Below, piece after piece: positions 9,801-16,696 of a stretch of DNA of 64,000 nucleotides. The notes beneath the pieces were generated by a model. That model searched no databases. It was given only the letters and a program-made list of their open reading frames with translations, and was not told the origin of the DNA. Every line of letters starts with the position of its first letter. The first letter of the stretch is position 1. The stretch comes from Xanthomonas campestris pv. badrii (GTDB lineage Bacteria; Pseudomonadota; Gammaproteobacteria; Xanthomonadales; Xanthomonadaceae): NCBI RefSeq assembly GCF_012848175.1, contig NZ_CP051651.1, forward strand, positions 4,595,501 through 4,659,500. The letters are read 5' to 3'. A program made the position numbers and the translations under genes.

Positions 9801-10719
9801 CGATGCCGCCAACAAGGACGACGGCAGCGCCCCGGACTTCCCGCACCACGTGGCCTGGGAACAAACCGGCAATCTGGAGTATCTCGCCGCCATTTACCGC
9901 AGCGAGGCAAGAGAGAAACTGCAGAACTTCTACATGAACACCGAAGGCCACTGGTGGAGCGACCGCGTGGAATCCCCCACCGTCAACCTGCAACGCGCAC
10001 GCTTAGGCGGCGTGGCCCTCAAGCGTAATCAAACCTACCCCGGCCACACCGTCAGCTGGCGCTTCAATGATCCGGAGGCTGCTACCCAGGTCGCCATCGC
10101 CATCCCCGCACCCCGGCAAGACCGCTTCACCGTCATCGCCTACAACACATCGAATAAAAACCAGCGCGCCAGCATGACCGGCTGGAACGTCGCCCCGGGC
10201 CAATGGCGCGTCACCCAAGGCGTGAGCAAAGCCAATGACGGCAAGCTCGACAGCAACGCCAAGACGCAAGAAGTCGCTTTCGAAAAAAGCGCATCCATCG
10301 ATATCGACTTCCCCGCAGGCCGCACCACCGTCCTGCAGCTCGAACGCATCGCCGCAACCACCCCGGTCGAACTTCGCCCGGACCTGGGTATCGGCCACGG
10401 CGATGTGCGTGTGACCGCAGACGCCATCGAAGTGACTGTGCACAGCCTCGGCCACGCCGATGCACCGGCCGGGTTCGCGGTGTTGGAGGATGCGCGTGGG
10501 AAGGAGTTGGCACGGGGCGCGTTTCCGGCGCTTGCCGCACCACGCAATCTGCAGCCAATCACCGCCCAGGTACGCCTGCCACTAACCAACGCGGAAGATC
10601 TAAAAACCGCGCAGGTGCGTGTGGTGACCGGAAGCAATGCCCCAGAGATTACCGACCTCAACAATAATCTCCCTCTACCCACCCCGGCCAAGCCGGCAAC
10701 CGTAAAAAACAGCCAATAA
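6841..10719 (+). CDS. Very large exported LamG-domain protein of unknown activity
   Basis: Encodes 1292 residues from a GTG start preceded by AGTGAGGTAAGC, followed by a signal peptide ending PASAAS. Residues about 80-250 look like a concanavalin/LamG lectin fold (GTLGFFWRSRYP, WTHIAFAWDETRGVRLYVDG, DEIRIYDRML). Residues about 280-480 are beta-rich and carry LPGRNDYFQLPDWNTYVEGG. Residues about 630-1090 are rich in Trp, Tyr and His (FGGGISDDSDLVQQWPG, IETDELHSYEEGINLNSAL, GELFEGSGGADTLHTFWAAYRF), in the manner of alpha/alpha-toroid glycan lyases and hydrolases. The C-terminus is a beta-sandwich. No catalytic family was recognised. Its place after a pectinesterase and a pectate lyase suggests action on a pectin side structure, such as rhamnogalacturonan or an acidic glycan. 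Confidence 0.75.
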   Translation: MLKLLMGVVCLIALPASAASVAAPELLFRVSADRSLDADVARGDGVPNFRDKITLVPTGKRGNAIEWTDDGVLSWNAPGNLYTQRGTLGFFWRSRYPVGEAPFVIFRVGYADHTSWDMAWLRIDWNGHGFDAFVTDANLARTRVSFKLDKNPTASDWTHIAFAWDETRGVRLYVDGKEAARVDCGAPCANGGALDFDAALDQFGLAGRVMSPHQVQSRYNFLRGSDFDEIRIYDRMLDGAGASALARLQEPTSAEAPTGNAQHAAFLHRYGWDNGHAPPALTAPVTRIRKVEFTDARDLKQWMWKATDGIAETTWPGVYNRSRLPGRNDYFQLPDWNTYVEGGKALDLTLPDEPFNRIELRGAAYGQASYTAPAAAGATNAQPQPLFARAQGVVRSVDQFPERRGGTLRFANTAQETPIQEIWAYNVQPGQVPKGSAQLSYTVRSDIQPDYDNLAELRDVIAGRYPPGERQTVIALPTKAPARKRPSDKTAASAQQPIVHILVPSSLGNPPPDQALMRSWSYGWENMHDGLDGIAITLPALNLPATHNGSIPLNIRIKDPIWPARDMVDVSVAVAPGQARTLWLDLRDRILSNDSLMLSIAAAAPGFDANALDGTQLQLVFKPRAEAIKEHVADRFNQVKDNWGFLVEEHTTSKRQLLYKRLDADITDLLRVDPDHALGREYWNDISYANQGELPVDMPTVPKGVPAWAFWQLQDLSATRRYIRWWIEQRQVAYGDFGGGISDDSDLVQQWPGVALMGVDPDMLNASMLALSDANYRNGMFTNGLSTIETDELHSYEEGINLNSALLYLNWGDPRTVERLMETVKAFDTIIQVNPQGHLLFASNWFGGRKVYREPNWQWQKPYSFPIVHPAILLGGYNADPNSRRIVTGLADGYLAHAYTNAKGNWALPNEINWQTGKTRGGELFEGSGGADTLHTFWAAYRFTGEGRYLKPINYRVANSGPNGLSLLNENFLDVMGKRSDWSGKLIDAANKDDGSAPDFPHHVAWEQTGNLEYLAAIYRSEAREKLQNFYMNTEGHWWSDRVESPTVNLQRARLGGVALKRNQTYPGHTVSWRFNDPEAATQVAIAIPAPRQDRFTVIAYNTSNKNQRASMTGWNVAPGQWRVTQGVSKANDGKLDSNAKTQEVAFEKSASIDIDFPAGRTTVLQLERIAATTPVELRPDLGIGHGDVRVTADAIEVTVHSLGHADAPAGFAVLEDARGKELARGAFPALAAPRNLQPITAQVRLPLTNAEDLKTAQVRVVTGSNAPEITDLNNNLPLPTPAKPATVKNSQ

Positions 10720-10730
10720 CCCAAAACACC

Positions 10731-11110
10731 AACCCCTTCTCCCGCCCGCGGGAAAAGGTGCCCGAAGGGCGGATGAGGGGAAGACCGTCCCTTCTCCCGC
10801 ACGCGGGAGAAGGTGCCCGGAGGGCGGATGAGGGCAAAGCCGATAAAGCCAACGACCACTCTCGCAAACGCATTGACGCAACCCAAAAACTCGGCGAGGA
10901 TCAAGTCACGCAGCATGTAACGCAGCCGCAAAGCCACACATTTCTTCAGGGGGAAGAAACAATGTTGAGCAAGGCATGGAGGATCGTGGCAGTGACTGTG
11001 GCCGGCCCGGGGATGGGCATAGCACCTGCGTCAGAGGGAGATAGCTGAAAAGCGGTGAGCTTCCGACGCTCGTAGCAATTGACCACGGTCAGAGAGTCGA
11101 CGGGGATCGT
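10731..11110. repeat. Two REP-like units and otherwise non-coding spacer
   Basis: Two near-copies of a hairpin repeat lie in tandem at about 10736-10780 and 10790-10836: CTTCTCCCGC..GCGGGAGAAGGTGCCCG followed by AGGGCGGATGAGG. The same family recurs at 41.6, 52.5-53.0, 54.9, 55.7-55.9 and 60.7-61.4 kb. From 10837 to about 11110 no convincing gene is seen. A 28-codon frame at 10962-11048 (MLSKAWRIVAVTVAG...) has a purine-rich leader and a hydrophobic start, but is too short to support as a gene. Confidence 0.7.
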
Positions 11111-11152
11111 GTTACGCCGCGCTTAGGCGGCCCAATGGTAGTTAGGCCCGCT

Positions 11153-11629
11153 ATGGCAGACGATTATCTCACTGGGGCGACGTACTTGATGCAGGCGGGG
11201 GCGTTTCGCTCCTGCATCAGTACACTCATCGACGAGATGGACAAAACGCCCAATGGCATGGCTGCTAAATTTGCTTGCCTTCCTGCGTACTTTTTGGCTT
11301 CTCACGACATGGAATTGCTGCTAAAAGCGGCCTTGCTCAAGCGTGGCACTCCCTTGCAGCAACTCAAGGTGCCTGACGTAAGGCACAACTTGGAAAAGCT
11401 TGCTGAGCTGCTTTCCGGCCACGTCAATATAAGTGATACAACTTTGCGTCTCATCAGCGCACTTTCCCCGCAGCACAAGCAACATTTCCTTCGTTACGGC
11501 GGACCAGCCACGCTACCGCATCCACGATGGCTGCTCGAAGGTCTAGACGAGATCTTGCAGTTGTGTGCGGTCTCTGGCGGCGGGCCTAACAATTCATTCA
11601 AGCCGAAGCCGCTTCGCGGCTCGGCTTAA
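11153..11629 (+). CDS. Integron cassette gene; HEPN-like small protein
   Basis: Encodes 158 residues from ATG 11153, which lies six bases after a GTTAGGC core (11141-11147) that marks the left edge of a cassette. The stop codon lies inside the attC site that follows, so the tail (PNNSFKPKPLRGSA) is attC sequence read as protein, a common feature of cassette genes. The central part, SHDMELLLKAALLKRG with HNLEKLAELL about 15 residues later, follows the pattern of HEPN-fold proteins of the AbiV-like or RNase-toxin type. No catalytic R-x4-6-H motif was confirmed. Function is unknown; a role in phage defence is a guess from the fold and the neighbouring cassette. Confidence 0.65.
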   Translation: MADDYLTGATYLMQAGAFRSCISTLIDEMDKTPNGMAAKFACLPAYFLASHDMELLLKAALLKRGTPLQQLKVPDVRHNLEKLAELLSGHVNISDTTLRLISALSPQHKQHFLRYGGPATLPHPRWLLEGLDEILQLCAVSGGGPNNSFKPKPLRGSA

Positions 11630-11643
11630 TTCTGGTGTTGGGC
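11584..11643 (+). other. Integron attC site 1 (complete)
   Basis: Starts with the core GCCTAAC (11584-11590) and ends with GTTGGGC (11637-11643), which are complementary apart from one position. The inner arms AAGCCGAAGCCG and CGGCTCGGCTT surround CTTCGCGG, giving a foldable 60-base hairpin of the Xanthomonas integron type. It closes the first cassette. Confidence 0.88.
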
Positions 11644-11653
11644 AGCAGGAACT

Positions 11654-12793
11654 ATGAACCTCGCAACCGAAGTAAATCCTGATCTGTGGGCAGCCGTTCG
11701 GCGCAGCTACGAGAGCCAAGCTTGGTCGAATGCAATTCTTGACGCTGTTCATCATTTCAGTGATGTGATTCGCGCTAAGGCAGGCTTGCAAAGCGATGGG
11801 ACCGCCTTGGCCGGGCAAGCCTTTGGTGGCAAAGAACCTAAGATTCGTCTCAATAGGCTTGCAACAGAGTCTGAGAAGAACGTGCAGGCAGGTGTGGAGC
11901 AGATCGCTCGAGGCCTGTATCAGGCCATTCGCAATCCTAGAAGCCACGAGCGCTTCGAGGACAGTCAGCGCGAATGCGACGCTATCATAGTATTCGTCGA
12001 TTATCTCCTGGGCATGATCGGTCACGCGCGTGCAGCGTTTTCCATCGATAATATTCTGGAGCGAGTCACAGACGAAAACTTCGTAGTAAACAAGCGCTAT
12101 GCAGAACTGATCCTCGCCGAGATCCCTAAGAGCAAGCGGCTTGATACTCTCGTAACGGCTTTTGAAGGCCGCAACACAAGTGACTCGTTGAAGCAGGTGC
12201 ACTTCTTCCAAGCGTGCATATCGTCGCTTGAAACCAACGAGAAAGAAAAATTCTTCGAAGTCGTCAGTTCACATTTACAATCTAGCACTGACGAGCGAGA
12301 GCTGCGGTCGGTATTTCAGATTTTGGATGTTGCACAGTGGCTATTTATTGCTGAGGCCGATCGCATGCGCTCTGAAAATCGGGTAATCCGCAGCATTGAG
12401 GCCGGTCGATATTCGTCCGCCAAGGGACGCTGCGTCGGGGGAGCTCTTGCTACTTGGGCCAAGGAGTTTTTCAAGTATTTCAGTTTGAAGCGCGAGCTAC
12501 TTTACTCTCTATACGCTGCACTGTCTTCCGGCGTCCGCGAACGAGAAGATTACGTTTTCAAGTTCTTCTTTCGCTATCTGGACGATCTGGCGGATGCACC
12601 TCCCGCATATTTTTTGCGGCATATTCGTGAACGTCTTGAGCAGGGGGATGAGCGATACAAAGAAGCTCTCGACGATTATCTAATGTTTGGCTCGGAGTCT
12701 TGGGTTACGCCATTCAAGCAGCAGCTTGACGAGTTCAAAGCGAGCGAAACACCGGCGTCCTTCGACTTCGATGATGACGACATACCCTTCTAG
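11654..12793 (+). CDS. Integron cassette gene; TIGR02391/HEPN-type N-terminal domain
   Basis: Encodes 379 residues, starting 11 bases after attC site 1 and ending 7 bases before attC site 2, so it fills one cassette. Residues 1-130 resemble the TIGR02391 family (LWAAVRRSYESQAWSNAILDAVHHF, LYQAIRNPRSHERF). RNPRSH fits the R-x4-H catalytic motif of HEPN ribonucleases. The remaining 250 residues are helical and acidic at the end (FDFDDDDIPF) and were not recognised; they may be a sensor or partner-binding part. AT content is higher than in the flanking pectin genes, as expected for acquired cassettes. Proteins with this N-terminal domain occur in abortive-infection and restriction-linked settings, so a defence role is plausible but unproven. 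Confidence 0.75.
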   Translation: MNLATEVNPDLWAAVRRSYESQAWSNAILDAVHHFSDVIRAKAGLQSDGTALAGQAFGGKEPKIRLNRLATESEKNVQAGVEQIARGLYQAIRNPRSHERFEDSQRECDAIIVFVDYLLGMIGHARAAFSIDNILERVTDENFVVNKRYAELILAEIPKSKRLDTLVTAFEGRNTSDSLKQVHFFQACISSLETNEKEKFFEVVSSHLQSSTDERELRSVFQILDVAQWLFIAEADRMRSENRVIRSIEAGRYSSAKGRCVGGALATWAKEFFKYFSLKRELLYSLYAALSSGVREREDYVFKFFFRYLDDLADAPPAYFLRHIRERLEQGDERYKEALDDYLMFGSESWVTPFKQQLDEFKASETPASFDFDDDDIPF

Positions 12794-12799
12794 CCAGCT

Positions 12800-12862
12800 G
12801 TCCAACAATTCGTCCAAGCCGACGCCGCTTCGTGGCGCGGCTTAACTTTAGAGAAGTAGGGC
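12800..12862 (+). other. Integron attC site 2 (right core degenerate)
   Basis: Begins GTCCAAC (12800-12806). The body AATTCGTCCAAGCCGACGCC with GGCGCGGCTTAACTTT matches site 1 in layout. The expected right core GTTRRRY is reduced to GTAGGGC (12856-12862), so the site may no longer be a good recombination substrate. Confidence 0.75.
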
Positions 12863-12992
12863 TAGGTTCACTTATATAGTAAACCCGCTCCCGTTTCCTG
12901 AGCTTAACTCCATTTTATTTTTTCTGCGGCTAATGTCTAAAAATCAGCTCAAGCCGAAACCGCTTCGCAGCTCGGCAACTTAGGCGTTAGGC
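12863..12992 (+). other. Small cassette without a gene, ending in attC site 3
   Basis: Between attC sites 2 and 3 lie only about 70 bases of AT-rich sequence (12863-12934) with no open frame. attC site 3 spans 12935-12992, with left core GTCTAAA, arms AAGCCGAAACCG and AGCTCGGC, and right core GTTAGGC (12986-12992). A cassette this short may carry a promoter or a small RNA, or be a remnant of a deleted gene. Confidence 0.7.
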
Positions 12993-13020
12993 GTTACCTA
13001 TATATCAGCGGAGCTAAAAA

Positions 13021-13536
13021 ATGCAGTACGAAGTCTACGGGGAGTTCCCGATTTCTAGGAATAGATCGCTCATCTCACGAGCCAAGGAGGACAAGAGCAA
13101 CTTCTGGGCTGAAGTTGAGGAAGCAGCCTCAGGGTTATCTAATGCATGTGGATGCTATGTATTTGTAATTCGCAAGCGTGCTTGGTATGTCGGTATGGCC
13201 GAAAAACAATCTTTCAAACAGGAATGCTTTGCCTTGCATAAGATTACTCAGTACAACTAGGCGTTAGAAGAAGTCGCTGAAAAGCCATCAATAATCTTGC
13301 TGCCAAAAATGACTCCTGGCGGTCGTTTTGCTATGCCCTCTAGTCGAGGGCATTCTGATATTCGCGCGCTGGAAGGTATGCTAATTGGCTCCGCGTTAAG
13401 CAAGAATGCCAATCTTCGCAATGTTAAAGGTACGAAATTACTCAGACAGATGAACGTGCCGGGATTTTTAAATCCGCGTCCCGGCCAAGCGCGTGCGTCG
13501 ACTGTTCAGGCTTTTAAGCGTGCAATTGGCGTCTAA
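13021..13536 (+). pseudogene. GIY-YIG domain gene broken by an in-frame amber codon
   Basis: One reading frame of 171 codons runs from ATG 13021 to TAA 13536 but is interrupted once, by TAG at 13258-13260. The first part (79 residues) holds GCYVFVIRKRAWYVGMAEKQSF, a GIY-YIG-like signature in which GCY..(11)..YVG replaces the two motifs. The second part (residues 81-171) continues in the same frame with LLPKMTPGGRFAMPS and SDIRALEGMLIGSAL, a plausible downstream half with the glutamate that GIY-YIG enzymes need. The single stop suggests recent inactivation, or suppression by read-through. It starts 28 bases after attC site 3, so it is a cassette gene. Confidence 0.7.
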
Positions 13537-13626
13537 TATTCAGCTCGTGCCCAATGTCGCTCGCGACGATCTAGGTCCGAGTATCAGGCACCAAGATACC
13601 TTCCAACTGACGGAACTTAGGCAGCC
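13531..13626 (+). other. Possible degenerate attC site after the GIY-YIG gene
   Basis: GTCTAATATTCAGCTC (13531-13546) matches the left end of attC site 3 (GTCTAAAAATCAGCTC) at 14 of 16 positions, and AACTTAGGC near 13615 matches its right part. The middle differs and the final GTTRRRY core is missing. It may be a longer attC that has decayed, and it would close the GIY-YIG cassette. Confidence 0.35.
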
Positions 13627-13764
13627 ATGGCACAAAGAATTTTCCTCAGCCATAACCACAGCGACAAGCCGCTTGTGGAAGCAGTTGCAGTAAGACTAGC
13701 CAGCATATTTGGCCAAGAGCAGGTGTTCTACGACGCTTCGAAGAACGGGGCCAGATTCACTTAA
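13627..13764 (+). pseudogene. TIR-domain fragment, 45 codons
   Basis: ATG 13627 opens a short frame reading AQRIFLSHNHSDKPLVEAVA and then RLASIFGQEQVFYDAS before diverging and stopping at 13764. IFLSHNHSDK followed by VFYD about 20 residues on is the start of a TIR domain (box 1 and strand B), the NAD-cleaving or signalling module of many immune proteins. A working TIR domain needs about 130 residues, including a catalytic Glu, so this is a truncated remnant. It lies at the right end of the cassette cluster and is probably the last cassette, cut by rearrangement. Confidence 0.6.
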
Positions 13765-13836
13765 GCATCAGCCCCGTTCCTTGTCGAGCAAGGGCTGCTA
13801 GCCTTTGGTGATTACAAGTGCGGGTACGTCATCGCC

Positions 13837-15285
13837 TCAAAGTGACGGAACAGGGCCGCGCTGTTGTTGCTCCTGTGAGCGCTGCTGTTCCATCGCCAGC
13901 TCTTGCGTGCGCTCGTGCGCTAAGCGCTGGTTGATAGATTCCAGTTGCGTAAAGCTCTCTTGAACGGGCCGCTGCGCTGCATCAGCCGTCGGCATATGGG
14001 CGCGCAGCATGGCCGGATCCTTTAAATCGCCTTGTACTACAAACAGGGTTTGCGCAGCGGGCGAGTCTCTGGTCTTTTCGCTGAGCAGCACGTGGTCCAC
14101 CCGGGTTAGTCCATTGTCTTTGGCTAGCGTCAGCAGACTCGCCGTCATCCGTTCACTGGTCGCGTCAAACGTGCGGCCGTTGGCGGCGTCCAGCTGCTCC
14201 ACCTTGCTCCGGATCTGCTGATGCATGGCATGGTCCGGGTGCCCCGCTTCCGCAGGTGTCAATGTGCGGCTTGGCCCGTTCGGTGTCGCAAGATTGGGAG
14301 AGCTGACGCCGCGTGCGCCAGTGTCCTTAAGCTGGACCATGCCATAGCCGTCCTTGCCAAGGTCAATGATGTTGAAGGTCTTTGCAGAACCGAGGTCCAG
14401 CCCGTTGCGCTCCAGCTGTCTTGGGTCCAGGCCCAAGGATTTGAGGTCGATGCGGACTTCCGGGGGCTGGCGGTCATGCGCCAGATGCGCGTAGTTCTGC
14501 GCGATGTGACTGATCGGGTTGACGCCATAGTAATTCCGGTAATCGGAGTCGCCATGCGGGCCCAGCGTGCCACGACCGTCGTAGAAGCACTGTTCCACGG
14601 ACTTTGTCAGCGCATCATTACGTGAGAACGGGCGCGTCGTCAGCTCTTCATACGTCAATCCGTTGGCAAACTGCGGTGGAGCGACCCCTCTATCTACACA
14701 CCGTGTGGTCGAGCGCTGGAGCAGCCGAAGTTCGACCATTTCATCTGGCATTCCAGGGTTCTGATGCTTGATGCGGTCGTGAAGTGCACGCATGCCTGAA
14801 ATCTCTGCGAGCGCTTCATCCTCCCGTGTACTATCCAGATAGACGCGTGTTGGCCCAGTAAGGTCGACCTGATCCTCGCGATTCTCATGGGCCTCCTGCA
14901 TCCGGTTGCCCATGGTCTTTGCGAACTCTGCCAGTGCTTGAGCGCGATGTTCTGCCAGCACACCATGCATCGTTTCATGCCCAAGTACTTCGGTGATGTA
15001 ATCAAGACGCTGCGCGCCAGTGAAATCGCTAAACGCTGCTGCGCTGATGTTGAGCGTGCCAGCGCTCCCCTTTTTGCCATCCTGGAAATGACCGCCGTTA
15101 TTCTGTCCATGCGAGACCGCGATCGATCCGATATGCCCCTTATCGATCGCATTGCCAAGCAAGTTTGACAGGTAGGGCGACTCCGATAGTGCTTGACGAA
15201 TACTGGACTCGGCCTCTTTAGGAAGGCGTGGATCGCTTGCCATCTGTGCCAGCAGGGGCTCGATTCTTGGATCGACACGTATCAT
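13837..15285 (-). CDS. Putative T4SS antibacterial effector: HExxH domain plus XVIPCD-like C-terminus
   Basis: Encodes 482 residues. ATG at 15285 overlaps the stop of the upstream gene (ATGA), so it is preferred to the in-frame ATG at 15321. Residues 99-113 hold EVLGHETMHGVLAEH, with the zinc-protease motif H103-E-T-M-H107; EDEALAEISGMRAL (156-169) could supply the third ligand. Residues about 345-482 have the order of an XVIPCD, the signal that takes toxins to the Xanthomonas VirD4 coupling protein: GHPDHAMHQQIR, LDAANGRTFDATSERM, ASLLTLAKDNGLTRVDHVLLS, LFVVQGDLKDP and a Gln-rich tail. The two genes transcribed just before it encode likely exported lipoproteins, as expected for immunity to a periplasmic toxin. 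A peptidase or peptidoglycan-hydrolase role is inference. Confidence 0.8.
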   Translation of the reverse strand: MIRVDPRIEPLLAQMASDPRLPKEAESSIRQALSESPYLSNLLGNAIDKGHIGSIAVSHGQNNGGHFQDGKKGSAGTLNISAAAFSDFTGAQRLDYITEVLGHETMHGVLAEHRAQALAEFAKTMGNRMQEAHENREDQVDLTGPTRVYLDSTREDEALAEISGMRALHDRIKHQNPGMPDEMVELRLLQRSTTRCVDRGVAPPQFANGLTYEELTTRPFSRNDALTKSVEQCFYDGRGTLGPHGDSDYRNYYGVNPISHIAQNYAHLAHDRQPPEVRIDLKSLGLDPRQLERNGLDLGSAKTFNIIDLGKDGYGMVQLKDTGARGVSSPNLATPNGPSRTLTPAEAGHPDHAMHQQIRSKVEQLDAANGRTFDATSERMTASLLTLAKDNGLTRVDHVLLSEKTRDSPAAQTLFVVQGDLKDPAMLRAHMPTADAAQRPVQESFTQLESINQRLAHERTQELAMEQQRSQEQQQRGPVPSL

Positions 15286-15995
15286 GACTTGCCCCCATCG
15301 ATCTGTATGCCGTAAGCGCATTCGCGCGAGCCACTGTCTTCACTGGTGCGGTAGATCAGCAACGCGACGGAGAAGCCTTGCGTTCCGTCGTTGAGCGGGC
15401 GCCAATGCTGCCGCAGCCATCCTCCCTGGAAAGGCCTTTGTCCACCACGCTTGTAACCGGTCTCCTCTAGTTTCCGTGACAGCGTTGTTGCATCCCAAAC
15501 GCAACGCGAGGTAGGCGTACGCGTTGGGTCGATACCTTCAGGAAAACCGACTGCGACTTCCATACTAGCGAAGATTTTTTCTGCGGGTATATGTGTTGCG
15601 TAAAAAGTGTACCCGTCACTCAGGGGAATATTTTTCATGACGTGAAAAGGATGCACAGAGTCTGAGGTGCCGCCGAACTTTGCGCCAAGTGCGGCCTCAA
15701 GGCGCATGTAATTCATATCGGCTGGTGACTTGAATCCATCGACAAACCGAAGCAGCCTGGCTTCCAGCTCTTGAGAGCCAATTCTGGGCTTGCTTGACTC
15801 CGAGCGATCGCCTGCAGTCGTATGCTGCGCAGTGACTGGTGCTGACGCAGATGGCGTAGTGGAATCTCCTCTAGGATCGGCGCACGCGCCCTGAAGTCCA
15901 GCCGCAAGGAGCATCAACGACAAGGAAAAAAAACTACTTCCTGTTCCTGTCTGCCTGGAACGCATAGGCTGTACTCTTCGAGTGACCCATTTCAT
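15282..15995 (-). CDS. Candidate immunity lipoprotein, paralogue 1
   Basis: Encodes 237 residues. It overlaps its neighbours on both sides by four bases (ATGA), so it is the middle gene of a three-gene operon ending in the effector. The N-terminus is basic then hydrophobic (FFSLSLMLLAAGLQGAC), with a cysteine that could be lipidated, followed by a Ser/Thr/Pro-rich linker. The globular part is about 40-50 percent identical by eye to the product of the next gene upstream: LLRFVDGFKSPADMNYMRLEAALG, GYKRGGQRPFQGGWLRQHWRP and ALLIYRT. Known T4SS immunity proteins in Xanthomonas are periplasmic lipoproteins encoded beside their effectors, and this fits. The family was not recognised. Confidence 0.75.
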   Translation of the reverse strand: MKWVTRRVQPMRSRQTGTGSSFFSLSLMLLAAGLQGACADPRGDSTTPSASAPVTAQHTTAGDRSESSKPRIGSQELEARLLRFVDGFKSPADMNYMRLEAALGAKFGGTSDSVHPFHVMKNIPLSDGYTFYATHIPAEKIFASMEVAVGFPEGIDPTRTPTSRCVWDATTLSRKLEETGYKRGGQRPFQGGWLRQHWRPLNDGTQGFSVALLIYRTSEDSGSRECAYGIQIDGGKS

Positions 15996-16696
15996 GGCTT
16001 GCCTCCATAGATCTTGACGCCATTAACGCACTCTCGTTGATCGCTTTGGTCGTTGGTTCGATAGATGAGCAATGAGACTGAGAAGATCTGATTTCCGCCG
16101 TTGGTTGCACGCCAATGCTGGCGTAGCCATCCACCCTGGAAGGGTCGCTGGCCGCCGCGTGTGTATCCCATGCCCTCAAGCGTTTTGGAGAATGCTTCGG
16201 CTTGCCAGATGCAGGTCGACGTAGGCACGCGCATGGGATCGTGGTGGTTAGGCAAAGACACTGCAACTTCGATCCGCGAGAAGCCATCCTTCGTTGGGCG
16301 ATGTGTCGCGTAGAGCGCATAGCCATCGGCCAGAGCGACGTCTTTTGCTTCGCGCCACGGGTATGCCGGATCAGACGGTGGCCCAAGCTTGATGCCAAGT
16401 GCAGATTCCATGCGCGGGTAGTCCAGATCCGCTGGCACTGTCAGACCATCGATGAAGCGCAGTAGCCGGCGCTCCAGCTCTTGCGGAGCGGTGTTGGCAG
16501 AGACGGGATCGGCACGGTTATCGGTGCTCTTGCCTTTCTCTGGAGAGGTTGGTGTCGCTGTGGCAGCAGATGGCGTGCCTGCATCCCGTCCTGCTTCACC
16601 AGGCGCGTGAGCGCATGCACTTGGCAGCGCTAGTGAAAGCAGCAGCAAAGGGAACAGGCTTCGGAAGCTAACTTTTATCATCGGAATCCTACTCAC
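15992..16696 (-). CDS. Candidate immunity lipoprotein, paralogue 2
   Basis: Encodes 234 residues and is the first gene of the effector operon. A signal peptide (SLFPLLLLSLALPSACAHA) ends at a cysteine in a loose lipobox. A linker follows and then the same domain as the next gene: LLRFIDGLTVPADLDYPRMESALG, GYTRGGQRPFQGGWLRQHWRA and LLIYRTNDQSDQRECVNG. GGQRPFQGGWLRQHWR is nearly invariant between the two copies and probably structural or toxin-binding. Two immunity paralogues next to one toxin may give protection against variants of the toxin carried by competitors, or one may be diverging. Transcription probably starts in the spacer at 16697 and beyond. Confidence 0.75.
   Translation of the reverse strand: MSRIPMIKVSFRSLFPLLLLSLALPSACAHAPGEAGRDAGTPSAATATPTSPEKGKSTDNRADPVSANTAPQELERRLLRFIDGLTVPADLDYPRMESALGIKLGPPSDPAYPWREAKDVALADGYALYATHRPTKDGFSRIEVAVSLPNHHDPMRVPTSTCIWQAEAFSKTLEGMGYTRGGQRPFQGGWLRQHWRATNGGNQIFSVSLLIYRTNDQSDQRECVNGVKIYGGKP

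Noticed and set aside
10962..11048. 28-codon frame with a hydrophobic start (MLSKAWRIVAVTVAG)
   Set aside because: Too short, ends in unrelated sequence and has no conserved feature I can recognise; it may be a remnant.
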